The translations under genes were made by a program, and so were the position numbers. A stretch of DNA of 64,000 nt from DASSBG01 sp963800395 (GTDB lineage: Bacteria > Pseudomonadota > Gammaproteobacteria > Xanthomonadales > Rhodanobacteraceae), in the NCBI GenBank assembly GCA_963800395.1, contig CAWDBD010000003.1:1-64000 (forward strand), written 5' to 3'. Positions 37,528 to 46,356 of the stretch are shown here, piece after piece; the first letter of the stretch is position 1; each line of letters begins with the position of its first letter. The notes beneath the pieces were generated by a model. The model was not told the origin of the DNA, made no database searches, and saw only the letters and a program-made list of their open reading frames with translations.

Positions 37528-38028
37528 TCAGTGCTCGCTCAGGGTCAGTCGCACATTGACCTGTCCGGTTCCTGCGGCCCGATCCAGCGACAGATCATCG
37601 GCGCTTATTCCGTAGTGCCGCTTGAGGCCGGATAGCCAGGCCATCAGCACGTCGAAATCGGCAGCCTTGTATTCAAGCCGGATACGCTTGCTGTCCAGCG
37701 GCTCGATACGCTTGATATTGGGTCCCAGCCCGGCCTTGCGCGCACTGGAGTCGGCCAGCGCCAGCAGGGATTGGCCCTGACGGCGCGCGCCACCGGTCTG
37801 GTCGCGCTGGCGCAGATTCTTCAGTTGCGGTTCGGCCTGCTGCAGAAAGACCAGGTCCTGCTGGCGGGCCGCCAGTTGCGCCAGCAGATCCTGGCGGGCA
37901 CGGCTTAGCGGATGCCAGATCAGGGCCCAGCCCAGAAGCAGCAGGCAGATCACCGCGCCGCCGGCGAGGATGCGCTGCTCGCGCGGTTCGCGTGCCTCCC
38001 AGGCATTGCGCAGGGTCGCCCGGTTCAT
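37528..38028 (-). CDS. gspM: Type II secretion system protein M
   Basis: 166 residues. A single membrane helix (AVICLLLLGWALIW) near residue 30 is followed by a periplasmic helix and a ferredoxin-like domain. It pairs with GspL in the inner-membrane platform. ATG overlaps the gspL stop by 4 bp. Assignment rests on position, length and topology more than on motifs. Confidence 0.9.
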   Translation of the reverse strand: MNRATLRNAWEAREPREQRILAGGAVICLLLLGWALIWHPLSRARQDLLAQLAARQQDLVFLQQAEPQLKNLRQRDQTGGARRQGQSLLALADSSARKAGLGPNIKRIEPLDSKRIRLEYKAADFDVLMAWLSGLKRHYGISADDLSLDRAAGTGQVNVRLTLSEH

Positions 38029-39191
38029 GCGCCCGCTCCGGTCATGCTCAGACGACCTTCAACACCATCGCTACCGGGTGTGGCCGCGGTCAGTTCCACC
38101 TGTACCCCCGGCAGCGTGGCCAGGCGTTCGCGCAACTGATCGAGATTGCCAAGGCTGGGCGCGCGCACCGACAGCTCCAGCGTCTTGTTGCGATACTCCA
38201 GCCCGAGCACATCCAGGCGAAAATCATGACTGGCCAGAATCGGCGCCGCCTGCGACAACAGACCCAGCAGCGCCTGATCCTGGCTGCTGCCACCCATGCG
38301 CGTCAGCTCGCTGCGTACCCGCGCCACCGGATCGGGCACGGGTGGCGACTCGGGGAACAGGCTGGCATAGCGCTGTTGCACCAGCGTCTCGGCCTGGGCA
38401 TTGGCCGAACGCAGCCGCAACACGGATGTCACCTGGCCGACCAGGCCAATGAGGATCGCCGCACCAGCCAGCAAGGCCGCCATTCGCCACAGGCGGCGTT
38501 GCGGCGCGCGGCGATGGCGTGCGGCGAAATCGCCCATCAGCAGGTTCAGGCCCGAATCAATCGCCAGGCCGCGCACCAGGGCATCACGGACTTCTGATGC
38601 CTGCCGCACACGCCAGTGACGCGCAGCCGGCACCTCGGGGGCGCTGCTGCCGCTGGCCGGGAGCAGGTTCAGCACCTCGTCTTCAGCAAGCCACTGCGGC
38701 AATTCCTCCACGGCACAGGCAAAGCCGAGATCCGCCGAGCGACGAACGAGGCACCGCCCGTCCTCGAGCAAGGCCGAAACACCATCGCCATCAAGCGGAA
38801 CGGCCAGCGTATCCGGCAGCATCAGGTCTGCGGCGACACCGGCCGAGACCAGCAATTCACGCCATGCCTGCATGCGCTCGCGTGCCACCACGGCGACAGC
38901 ATGCTGGCCGTCCTCGCGTCGCGGCCCGGCGACAAAATGCAGCGTCTCGACGTCATCGAGAACCTGATCTTCCAGTGCATACGGCAGTACCTGCGCCAGC
39001 CGTGTCGCACTGCCGGGCGGCAGCGTCGCATGCAACAGGAGCACGTCCGCACCCGGCACCAGTACCACGACCTGTCCCGCCGATTGCAGCATGGCTGCCG
39101 GCGGCGCACCCTTGCCGTGGGTACCGTGATCGGCCCGCCACCAGGACAGTGCGCCATCAGCGTTGATTCGTATCAGCAGTCGCTCATTCAT
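38025..39191 (-). CDS. gspL: Type II secretion system protein L
   Basis: 388 residues. A cytoplasmic actin-like domain (LLIRINADGALSWW at the start; LEDQVLDDVETLHF) binds the GspE ATPase in homologues. A transmembrane helix follows near residue 250 (MAALLAGAAILIGLVGQV) and then a periplasmic domain. It bridges the ATPase and the inner-membrane platform. It is separated from gspK by 150 bp containing a hairpin, unlike the other tightly packed genes of the operon. Confidence 0.93.
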   Translation of the reverse strand: MNERLLIRINADGALSWWRADHGTHGKGAPPAAMLQSAGQVVVLVPGADVLLLHATLPPGSATRLAQVLPYALEDQVLDDVETLHFVAGPRREDGQHAVAVVARERMQAWRELLVSAGVAADLMLPDTLAVPLDGDGVSALLEDGRCLVRRSADLGFACAVEELPQWLAEDEVLNLLPASGSSAPEVPAARHWRVRQASEVRDALVRGLAIDSGLNLLMGDFAARHRRAPQRRLWRMAALLAGAAILIGLVGQVTSVLRLRSANAQAETLVQQRYASLFPESPPVPDPVARVRSELTRMGGSSQDQALLGLLSQAAPILASHDFRLDVLGLEYRNKTLELSVRAPSLGNLDQLRERLATLPGVQVELTAATPGSDGVEGRLSMTGAGA

Positions 39192-39280
39192 CGCCTGCAG
39201 ATTCTACGCACAATTGCGCCGACGCGCTGCATCGGAATCCGCTCGCGCATCACGTGCACACATGGCATCCCGGGTTCCAC

Positions 39281-39308
39281 GTGCGCCGGCAGCATGAGGC
39301 CGGCGCAC
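39281..39308 (-). promoter_or_regulatory. Hairpin in the gspK-gspL gap
   Basis: GTGCGCCGG (39281-39289) and CCGGCGCAC (39300-39308) form a perfect nine-pair stem with a ten-base loop, 34 bp after the gspK stop and 90 bp before gspL. It has no U-run, so it may serve as an attenuator or RNA-stability element rather than a terminator. Confidence 0.5.
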
Positions 39309-39341
39309 GAGTCTGGACCCGAGGCAAGCGCACACGCGCTG

Positions 39342-40277
39342 TCAGGACCCACCCTGATCGCGTTGCAGGACGCGCACGCCGGCCTGTCTTTGCAACAGGC
39401 TTGTGTAGACAAACTGGATGGTATCCAGCTCGATGAAGGCATGGGCGCGAAAGTATTCGCTGGTCACGCTCAAGCCCTTGCTCTGCGCAGGATCGAGATT
39501 GACCCCTGCCCTGCGCAACTCGGCCAGTGCCTTGTCGGGGCTGCCCCAGTGGGCATGCCCGTCCTGGTGGATGCGGGCGGCAAGCGGCCGCGTGATGCCC
39601 TGGTGCAGGCTCATCAGCACGGGGATGCTGGCGGTGTTGAGGTTGAGCGTGGTCTTTGTGGGCAGGGCACACACGTAAGGCCGCAGGCGATCCCAGGCAT
39701 GCGCATCGACGCCGGCCACGAGGCGAAGTTCGCTGGCATCGACAAACATGTGGTTGGCAGCAAGATAGGCTGGTGTGCGCGCCAGATAGGTGCCGTCGTC
39801 GGCACCACGTTCACTGCGGCCCAAATCGGGACTGATCCAGTCTACCGTGGCCTCGGCGATGTCGGGCGACAGCTGCAGCACCAGCAGCAGACGCCGGAAA
39901 CGCTGCACCCACAGATCCTGTTTCGAGCCGTTCTGATAAAGATTGTTGAGGTTGAAGCAGCCGTTTAGGTCGTTCATGCGGGCTCGGATACTGCCGCCGG
40001 GAACCGGGGTGGGCGGCAAGGGCATGGCCCAGATATCGTCGTTGGCATCGATGGCGCCCTGATCCTTGTCTTTGACCAGTACCTGCGCCGCGTAGGCCTC
40101 CAGCCCCCGCGCGTAGGCCTGCGCCTGCATCGCCCGCAACTGATTGCGCGTGCGTGCCGCGGACAACTGGCCATCATCGAGCAGGGCCGCAATCAGCAGG
40201 GTCGCCAATGCCACCACCAAAAGCGCCACCAGCAGTGCCACGCCGGTCTGCCTGCGGTGGTTCGCCAGCCCGTTCAC
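39342..40277 (-). CDS. gspK: Type II secretion minor pseudopilin GspK
   Basis: 311 residues. The prepilin cleavage site RRQTG|VALLVALL lacks the Glu5 that other pseudopilins have, as is normal for GspK, the tip subunit. The helix is followed by the large alpha domain typical of GspK (NDLNGCFNLNNLY, TLNLNTASIPVLMSL). Together with GspI and GspJ it caps the pseudopilus. ATG overlaps the gspJ stop by 4 bp. Confidence 0.95.
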   Translation of the reverse strand: MNGLANHRRQTGVALLVALLVVALATLLIAALLDDGQLSAARTRNQLRAMQAQAYARGLEAYAAQVLVKDKDQGAIDANDDIWAMPLPPTPVPGGSIRARMNDLNGCFNLNNLYQNGSKQDLWVQRFRRLLLVLQLSPDIAEATVDWISPDLGRSERGADDGTYLARTPAYLAANHMFVDASELRLVAGVDAHAWDRLRPYVCALPTKTTLNLNTASIPVLMSLHQGITRPLAARIHQDGHAHWGSPDKALAELRRAGVNLDPAQSKGLSVTSEYFRAHAFIELDTIQFVYTSLLQRQAGVRVLQRDQGGS

Positions 40278-40900
40278 AGCGGCGCATCCAGCTTTGGTTG
40301 CGCCGAGGCCAGTTCGATCACGCGGCGGATCTGGCCCACCGACTCGAACCGGATGCGGAACTCCACCGCACGCGGCAGGGCTGCCGGATCGGCATTTCTC
40401 CGGTCCGCGGGGGGTGGCCAGCGCTCATGCCAGCTTCCGGAATGATCCAGATAACGCAGCTCAAAGCCGCGAATGTCATCATCCATGTGGCGCTGACTCA
40501 GGCCGCGGTCATCGGGCCGATCAAGCTCCGCGTAACGGCCTCGTACCAGCGCCTTGTTGTCGACAAACCACACCACCCGCTCCAGCGCGCTGGAACTGGA
40601 CTGAAGTTCGCTGGCCATGCCCATGCGGGTGAAGGCGACACGGCCCTGATCACCCACCAGAGCGGGGCGGCGGCCACCGCGCCCGGCGCGCACTGACCGA
40701 TCCACGGCGGTAGCCAGGTCGCGCGCGAGAAAATCGACGCTGCGCTGGACCGATGCAAATTGCCTCTGCTCCAGTGCCAGGCGCTGGCGGCTGTCGGTCA
40801 CGGCGCTCAGCCCAGCCCATGCCAGTGCTGACGCCAGTGCGAAAACTGCCACCGCAACCAGCAGCTCGATCAGGCTGAAGCCGGTACACAAGCGCTTCAT
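40274..40900 (-). CDS. gspJ: Type II secretion minor pseudopilin GspJ
   Basis: 208 residues. Prepilin site CTG|FSLIELLVAV with Glu5, then a hydrophobic helix (FALASALAWAGLSAV) and a beta-rich domain with FLARDLATAVDRSV and RFRIRFESVG typical of GspJ. Part of the GspIJK tip complex. It overlaps both neighbours by ATGA. Confidence 0.94.
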   Translation of the reverse strand: MKRLCTGFSLIELLVAVAVFALASALAWAGLSAVTDSRQRLALEQRQFASVQRSVDFLARDLATAVDRSVRAGRGGRRPALVGDQGRVAFTRMGMASELQSSSSALERVVWFVDNKALVRGRYAELDRPDDRGLSQRHMDDDIRGFELRYLDHSGSWHERWPPPADRRNADPAALPRAVEFRIRFESVGQIRRVIELASAQPKLDAPL

Positions 40901-41307
40901 TGTGTTTCATCCAGCTGGTTGCCATCGAAACCATCCATGACCCAGACCGGCGTGGCCCCCTGCCCCGGATCGGCACCCGGCTCATATACCGACACATGCA
41001 AGCGGCGGATGCCAGCCGAAGGCGTGGCCTTGACCTCCATGCGCCAGGGCCATTGGCGACCAGCCAGACGCGTGCTGCCGTCGTTGCGACCGGTGGCTGG
41101 CAGACCCGGCTGCAGGCGCAAGTCGGTGATGGCATTGGCCGCCACCCAGCCGGCCAGGCTGCGCTGGCGCAGGGCATCAAAGGTCTGGGTTTCCCGGCTG
41201 GCCGTCCGGGTCAGCGCTACCAGGGCGACAGCCAGCACCACCAGCGCCACCAGCACCTCCAGCAGCGTAAAGCCTCGCATGCGGCGATCAGGGCGTGCGC
41301 TGGACAT
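40897..41307 (-). CDS. gspI: Type II secretion minor pseudopilin GspI
   Basis: About 136 residues. Prepilin site MRG|FTLLEVLVAL with Glu5 and a long hydrophobic helix, then TRTASRETQTFDALRQR and a small beta domain. Two starts are possible: 41307 (MSSARPDRR, overlapping gspH by 20 bp) and 41280 (MRGFTLL, 8 bp after the gspH stop). Neither has a clear ribosome site. 41307 gives a basic leader of usual length. The gene overlaps gspJ by ATGA. Confidence 0.9.
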   Translation of the reverse strand: MSSARPDRRMRGFTLLEVLVALVVLAVALVALTRTASRETQTFDALRQRSLAGWVAANAITDLRLQPGLPATGRNDGSTRLAGRQWPWRMEVKATPSAGIRRLHVSVYEPGADPGQGATPVWVMDGFDGNQLDETQ

Positions 41308-41809
41308 GCCGAAGCTCGGTGTGGGTATCAACATGGCCGGTGATGACAAAGCGCTGGTCGGCACCACTTGCTTCCAGCTCGGCCGTGAACGGTGTCATTT
41401 CGCCCGAAGCCAGGCAGGCCAGTTGCGGGCGCCTGGCGTCCTTGTCGTCGCTTGACTGCGGCAGCCGCTGGTTTTCCCGCTTCACGGTCAGGCGCATGTT
41501 GGCGGGCAGTCGATGGGCCGCCAGCGCGGCCTGGTCCTCGATCGGCTGCCATTGGCCGGCCATGCGCTGCAGGAACTGGTAACCGCCATTCCGGGTCTGC
41601 ACCAGCCCTGTGCTGCGGCCGTTCAGCAGCGCAGTCTCGCACGCGTAGTCGATGTGCGACTTCAGCCGCTTCGCCTCGCGCTCCAGATCCCGATTGCCGC
41701 CCAGACCGGACAGGCCGATGCCGACTACCAGCGCCACGATGGCGATGATCGCTACCGCGACCAGGACCTCAATGAGGGTAAAGCCGGCCCTGTGATGCGG
41801 CAGTGGCAT
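41288..41809 (-). CDS. gspH: Type II secretion minor pseudopilin GspH
   Basis: 173 residues. Prepilin site HRAG|FTLIEVLVAV with Glu5, a hydrophobic helix, then the GspH-type LEREAKRLKSHIDYACETA and LNGRSTGLVQT. It connects the GspG fibre to the tip complex. It starts 15 bp after gspG. No strong ribosome site, consistent with coupled translation. Confidence 0.94.
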   Translation of the reverse strand: MPLPHHRAGFTLIEVLVAVAIIAIVALVVGIGLSGLGGNRDLEREAKRLKSHIDYACETALLNGRSTGLVQTRNGGYQFLQRMAGQWQPIEDQAALAAHRLPANMRLTVKRENQRLPQSSDDKDARRPQLACLASGEMTPFTAELEASGADQRFVITGHVDTHTELRHVQRTP

Positions 41810-41824
41810 GCGCGGGATGGCCGC

Positions 41825-42274
41825 TCAGTCCTGCCAGTTGCCGATATCGGCGGCCTCACCTTCGCCGCCCGGCCGACCGTCGCTGCCCAGGGTGTACACG
41901 TCCACCTTGCCATGCACGCCGGGATTCAGATAAAGGAAGGGTCGGCCCCAGGGGTCCTTGGGCAGCTGGTCCAGATACGGGCCTTTCCAGTTGGCGCCTT
42001 CGGGCAGGCCCGCAGGCTTTTGCACCAGCGCCTTGAGCCCTTCGCTGGAATCAGGATAGGCAAAATTGTCCAGGTGATACAGGTTGAGCGCCGTCATGAT
42101 CGACTGGATACCCTGCCTGGCAGCGGTCTGGCGCGCCTGGCCGGGACGGTCCATCACCCGCGGCACCACCACCGCGGCGAGGATGGCCAGGATCACCACC
42201 ACCACCAGTACCTCGATCAGGGTGAAGCCACGGGCACCGTGGCGACTGCCAGTTGAACGGAATGACTTGTGCAT
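41825..42274 (-). CDS. gspG: Type II secretion major pseudopilin GspG
   Basis: 149 residues. Prepilin site GARG|FTLIEVLVVV with Glu5. The globular domain has DNFAYPDSSEGLKAL, WKGPYLDQLPKDPWG and the C-terminal calcium-loop phrase YTLGSDGRPGGEG, diagnostic for GspG. It forms the pseudopilus shaft. It is the first gene of the minus-strand run G-H-I-J-K-L-M-N; no gspC, D, E or F is next to it. Start at 42274 gives a normal leader; the open frame reaches back into bioA and is not used. Confidence 0.96.
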   Translation of the reverse strand: MHKSFRSTGSRHGARGFTLIEVLVVVVILAILAAVVVPRVMDRPGQARQTAARQGIQSIMTALNLYHLDNFAYPDSSEGLKALVQKPAGLPEGANWKGPYLDQLPKDPWGRPFLYLNPGVHGKVDVYTLGSDGRPGGEGEAADIGNWQD

Positions 42275-42330
42275 GAGATTCACGGATCGTGGTTGAATGT
42301 GCGGTTTCCAGATGGCGATCATAACAGGCG

Positions 42331-43698
42331 ATGAAGCAATCCCCGCAGTCCGACCGCAACACAGCACTGGCCAGGCGTGACCTGGCCCACGTGTGGCATC
42401 CGTGCACGCAGATGCAGGACCACGAACAGATTCCGCTGCTGCCGATCGTGCGCGGCGATGGCGTATGGCTGCACGACGCCAACGGACGCCGCTATCTCGA
42501 TTGCATCAGTTCCTGGTGGGTCAACCTGTTCGGCCATGCCAACCCGCACATCGCCGCCGCCCTGGCCGAACAGGCGCGCACGCTGGAGCACGTGATCTTC
42601 GCGGGCTGCACGCATGAGCCGGCGATCGAACTGGCGGAGCGGCTGGTGAAGGTCACGCCGCAGGGCCTGAACCGGGTGTTCTACGCCGACAACGGCTCGG
42701 CGGCAGTCGAGATCGCACTGAAGATGAGCTTCCACTACTGGCTCAATCAGGGCCGCGGCGAACGCACCCGCTTCATTGCCTTGAGCGGCGGCTACCACGG
42801 TGAGACCCTCGGCGCCTTGTCGGTCAGCGACGTGGCCCTGTACCGCCAGACCTACGCGCCGCTGTTGCTGGAACCGTTGCTGGCGCCAACGCCGGATGCA
42901 TCACAGGGCGAAGCTGGCGAGTCTGCCGCGGCGATCGCGCAACGGCGTCTTGGAGAATTGCGCGCCTTGCTGGAGCAGCACGCGGCACAAACCTGTGCCG
43001 TGATCGTCGAGCCGCTGGTGCAATGCGCCACCGGCATGCGCATGTACCACCCCGACTATCTGGCCGGCCTGCGCGCCCTGTGCGACGAATTCGACGTGCA
43101 TTTCATCGCCGACGAAATCGCGGTGGGCTTCGGCCGCACCGGCACCCTGTTCGCCTGCGAGCAGGCGGCTGTCAGCCCTGACTTTCTGTGCCTGTCCAAG
43201 GGGCTTACCGGTGGCACCCTGCCGCTTTCCGCCGTGCTCACTGGCGACAATGTCTATGAGGCCTTCTACGACGACTATGCCAGCGGCAAGGCCTTTCTGC
43301 ATTCGCACAGTTATACCGGCAACCCGCTGGCCTGCCGCGCGGCGCTGGCCACGCTGGACATCTTCGAGCGACAGCCTGTGCTGGAGCGCAATCGCGCTCT
43401 GTCTGCCCGGCTTGGCGAACGCTTGCAGACCCTGGCCGATCATCCGCACGTCGCCAATATCCGCCAGACCGGCATGATCGCGGCGCTGGACCTGGTCCAG
43501 GACGACGCGACACGCTCGCCCTACCCCGCGAATGAACGACGCGGGCTTCAGGTCTACCTGCATGGACTGGATCATGAATGCCTGCTGCGACCACTCGGCA
43601 ACGTGGTGTACTTCATGCCGCCCTACGTCATCGACGAGGCCCAGATTGACCACATGGTCGACACCGCCATCGGCGGCATCGAGCGCGCGGTGGCCTGA
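42331..43698 (+). CDS. bioA: Adenosylmethionine-8-amino-7-oxononanoate aminotransferase
   Basis: PLP enzyme converting KAPA to DAPA with S-adenosylmethionine as amino donor, in biotin synthesis. 455 residues. Motifs: HVWHPCTQMQ, SSWWVNLFGHANP, GGYHGETLGALS, the cofactor aspartate region FIADEIAVGFGRTG and the Schiff-base lysine in LCLSKGLTGG. Complete and alone; other bio genes are not in the window. Divergent from gspG with a 56-bp gap. Confidence 0.97.
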   Translation: MKQSPQSDRNTALARRDLAHVWHPCTQMQDHEQIPLLPIVRGDGVWLHDANGRRYLDCISSWWVNLFGHANPHIAAALAEQARTLEHVIFAGCTHEPAIELAERLVKVTPQGLNRVFYADNGSAAVEIALKMSFHYWLNQGRGERTRFIALSGGYHGETLGALSVSDVALYRQTYAPLLLEPLLAPTPDASQGEAGESAAAIAQRRLGELRALLEQHAAQTCAVIVEPLVQCATGMRMYHPDYLAGLRALCDEFDVHFIADEIAVGFGRTGTLFACEQAAVSPDFLCLSKGLTGGTLPLSAVLTGDNVYEAFYDDYASGKAFLHSHSYTGNPLACRAALATLDIFERQPVLERNRALSARLGERLQTLADHPHVANIRQTGMIAALDLVQDDATRSPYPANERRGLQVYLHGLDHECLLRPLGNVVYFMPPYVIDEAQIDHMVDTAIGGIERAVA

Positions 43699-43828
43699 CA
43701 TGGGAGTCGGGACTCGGCGGCTCGTGACGAGGCCGGGCCGCACAGCATTGCAATCGGCCACGCATGGTGCCCCGGAGTCCGCCATCCTGGCGCAGGCCGG
43801 TGGCGGCCCGCGACATGGATGCCCATTT

Positions 43829-43968
43829 GTCATCCCGGCGAAGGCCGTAGGTACTTCACAACCGCCGAATGGCGGGTCATCCAGTCTGATGCGGTGCGCA
43901 GCACTCGGAACCGTTTTCGTGTGCTTCGCACAATTTTCCCACTGGATCCCGGCCTGCGCCGGGATGAC
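43829..43968. repeat. GTCATCCCGGCG-type palindromic element
   Basis: The ends GTCATCCCGGCG (43829-43840) and CGCCGGGATGAC (43957-43968) are perfect inverted repeats. The centre has the GTGCTTCGCAC-type sequence seen in such intergenic repeats. Related to the elements at 31525 and 44144. Confidence 0.8.
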
Positions 43969-44030
43969 TGCGTGTGCCACTTTGCGCCCTTCGCGTGCTT
44001 CGCGGATAGCCGTTCAATAGCCCGTGGAGC

Positions 44031-44079
44031 CGGGATCGGGAGTCGGGAGTCGGGAGACGGGAGACGGGAGTCGGGAGAC
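44031..44079. repeat. Heptamer tandem repeat, seven units
   Basis: Seven consecutive 7-bp units of the form GGGAGTC or GGGAGAC (the first is CGGGATC). Such heptads are common between Xanthomonadales genes and vary in copy number. No coding role seen. Confidence 0.85.
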
Positions 44080-44143
44080 AGCATCTTCCAGGGAGCCCGA
44101 CAACGCCATGGAAAACCGAAAGGGCGGCGCACGAAAAATTCCC

Positions 44144-44270
44144 GTCATCCCGGGGCCGCGCGAAGCGCGGAACCCGGGATCCATTTCGACTACACACAAT
44201 TCACAAGCAAACAGCCCTCGCCACATCGACAACGGATCCCGGATCGCGGCTGTGCCGCGTCCAGGATGAC
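44144..44270. repeat. GTCATCCCGGGG-type palindromic element
   Basis: Left end GTCATCCCGGGGCCGCG; right end CCGCGTCCAGGATGAC, a less perfect inverted partner. An inner pair CCCGGGATCC / GGATCCCGG is also present. Third copy of the family in the window. Confidence 0.7.
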
Positions 44271-44326
44271 GGGACGCCTTGCTGGCAAGCCATGCGCGAG
44301 GGCCGCGCGAGCGGGCAGGCTGCTGT

Positions 44327-44984
44327 TCAGAGGTGACGGGAGAGGAAGTCCAGAACGAGTTGCCAGCTCATTTTCGAACTTCGTCATCGTAGTCCCGCGC
44401 CGGTCGCAGTTGAAACCGTGTTCGGCGGCATAGGTATAGATTTCGGCATCGGGGTAGGTCTGCCGGTGCCGTTCTATGGCTTCGGCCGGAATGGACCCGT
44501 CCCGTTCACCGAAATGGAATTGCTGCGGTGCGGTCGCCGGCTCGTCCATGTACTGCACATTGCGCGAGCCGTAGAAACTGATCGCCGGCATCTTCAGGCG
44601 CAGGCCGGACACGAATGCCACCGTACCACCCCAGCAGTAGCCCACCACGGCAATGCGGCCCGCCGAGGCGATCGATTGTGCGGCACTGCCGACATCGGCA
44701 ACGGACTGGGCCATGTCCAGTTCACCGGCCAGCTGCCGACCACGCTCGATACCCGCCTCGTCGTAGTCCAGTTCAACGCCACTTTCCAGATGGTCGAAAA
44801 AGGCCGGCGCAATGGCTGTGTATCCGGCGTCGGCAAAACGCTGGGTGACCTCACGGATATGTGCGTTGACACCAAAAATTTCCTGCACCACCACGACGCC
44901 ACCTTTCGCTTTGCCCGCAGGATCGCAAAGCCAGCCACCAATACATTGCGTGCCCTGGGTACTGAGCTTGATTTCATGTCCCAT
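44327..44984 (-). CDS. Dienelactone hydrolase family protein (two frame breaks)
   Basis: Alpha/beta hydrolase of about 219 residues. Nucleophile cysteine in VGYCWGG, aspartate in HFGERDGSIP and histidine in AEHGFNCD complete the triad. The uncorrected frame runs on to 44190 with a nonsense tail. Reading on after GFNCDRR with one extra base near 44396, and again near 44370 in an AAAA run, gives DYDDEVRK then MSWQLVLDFLSRHL and a stop at 44327, the usual family ending. The start at 44984 has GGAGAG upstream. Substrate unknown; no aromatic degradation genes nearby. Confidence 0.88.
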
Positions 44985-45045
44985 CGCGACTCTCCAGACA
45001 GGGATTACAATCAGTCTACAAGAGCCACCGTGTACAGGAGCTCAA

Positions 45046-45774
45046 TTGCGACAGATACGTATCCATGTAAGCCAGCCGCTGGCCCCGGCACCGAGCTTGC
45101 GCTGAATGATGGCGCCGCCGAGCACGTGTCGCGCGTGTTGCGCATGCGCACCGGCGATACGCTGGTGCTGTTCAACGGCGATGGCCGCGACTACCCGGCC
45201 ACCTTGACGCACTGCGAAAGGCGCGAGGTACGCGCACATGTCGACGATGCCGTCGATGTCGATACCGAGAGCCCGCTACGGCTGGTGCTGGCGCAGGCCC
45301 TGGTCAGCGGCAGCAAGATGGACCTGGTGATTCAGAAGGCAGTGGAACTGGGCGTGCACGCGATCGTGCCGCTGGCGACCGAGCGCGGTACGGTACAGCT
45401 GGACGAGCGCCGTGCCGAAAAGCGCCTGGCGCACTGGCAAGGCGTGGTCGTCAGCGCCTGTGAACAATGCGGGCGCAGCACCCTTCCGCAGGTCGCCACT
45501 GCAGCCACTGTCCGGGTGGGCCAGCTCCTGATGGATGATGGCGCACTGCGACTGGCATTGATTCCGGGTACGGATAAGCGCGTACGTGACCTCGCACCGG
45601 CAAGGCCGGCGCAGTGCTGGCCGTGGGCCCCGAAGGCGGCTGTTCGCCGGCGATATCGCGACGCTGGAGAGCGCAGGATTCACCGGGCCTGCGCTGGGCC
45701 CCCGCATCCTGCGCACGGAAACAGCCGGTCTCGCCGCTCTTGCCGCACTGCAAAGCCGCTTCGGCGACTTGTGA
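45046..45774 (+). CDS. rsmE: 16S rRNA m3U1498 methyltransferase RsmE (three frame breaks)
   Basis: SPOUT-class enzyme methylating N3 of U1498 in 16S rRNA with S-adenosylmethionine. Start is TTG at 45046 with AGGAG five bases upstream (RQIRIHVSQPLA). Then HVSRVLRMRTGD, the core LAQALVSGSKMDLVIQKAVELGV and the C-terminal knot VLAVGPEGG and LGPRILRTETAGLAAL. Frame changes lie near 45085 (CCCC run), 45598 and 45645. The corrected length of about 243 residues is normal. Upstream neighbour is the divergent dienelactone hydrolase; chpC converges from downstream. Confidence 0.9.
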
Positions 45775-45867
45775 TGTCCTGCGACCTTGCGGTACAAGCA
45801 CCGCGCGCCATCGCAGGCGAAGCGCACATACGCGAGCCGGCTCGCCACGCAGGCCATGGTACGCGGG

Positions 45868-46356
45868 CTAGGCGGTTTCCGCTGCCTCGGCTTCAAGGCC
45901 AAGGGCCTCGGCGATCCTGTCCTCGATGAATTCCATGTCGGGGATCATGGCGATATCGTCGCGAATACTGACACGCGCCAGCACACCGGTAGGCAGCTCC
46001 TCGTCATCTTCGAGCGGGATGACGATGTCCGAGCGCAAGGTAGTCAGGCGTGGGAAACCCTGTGCCAGCATGGCAATGAATGGCAGACGCTTGTGGCTGC
46101 CAAGAGCCTTGAGCACGCTGACCCGGGCCGTTTCCGCCGGTTCGTGTGTGGCCAGGCCGCTGAATACGCCGAACGAAAACAGCGGCAGACGCCAGCCGCG
46201 CCAGGGGATACGGCCCAGCAGCCAGTCCGGCGCACCCTCGACCGGATCCGGTTCTGATAGCGTGATGACTTCCGATACCGTTGCATTGGGCAGCAGCACG
46301 CGCCCGCCAAGTACCTGAATCAGCACGCCCCGAATGTCTTCGCCCGTGTCACTCAT
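45868..46356 (-). CDS. chpC: CheW-like chemosensory adaptor ChpC
   Basis: 162 residues with a CheW-like fold (VLIQVLGGRVLLPNATVSEV, WLLGRIPWRGWRLPLFSF). It is the last gene of the Pil-Chp system, where ChpC is an accessory coupling protein for receptor input. Start at 46356 has AGGAGA upstream and overlaps the chpB stop by 8 bp. It has no frame break, unlike its upstream neighbours. Convergent with rsmE. Confidence 0.88.
   Translation of the reverse strand: MSDTGEDIRGVLIQVLGGRVLLPNATVSEVITLSEPDPVEGAPDWLLGRIPWRGWRLPLFSFGVFSGLATHEPAETARVSVLKALGSHKRLPFIAMLAQGFPRLTTLRSDIVIPLEDDEELPTGVLARVSIRDDIAMIPDMEFIEDRIAEALGLEAEAAETA

Larger units (their letters stand above)
43699..44326. other. 628-bp intergenic region built of repeats
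   Basis: Between convergent bioA and the dienelactone hydrolase gene. It holds two GTCATCCCGG-type palindromic elements (43829-43968 and 44144-44270) with a heptamer tandem repeat (44031-44079) between them. No supported coding sequence. Confidence 0.75.

Noticed and set aside
44031..44079. Possible CRISPR-like array
   Set aside because: Units are 7 bp and adjoining, without spacers; a simple tandem repeat.
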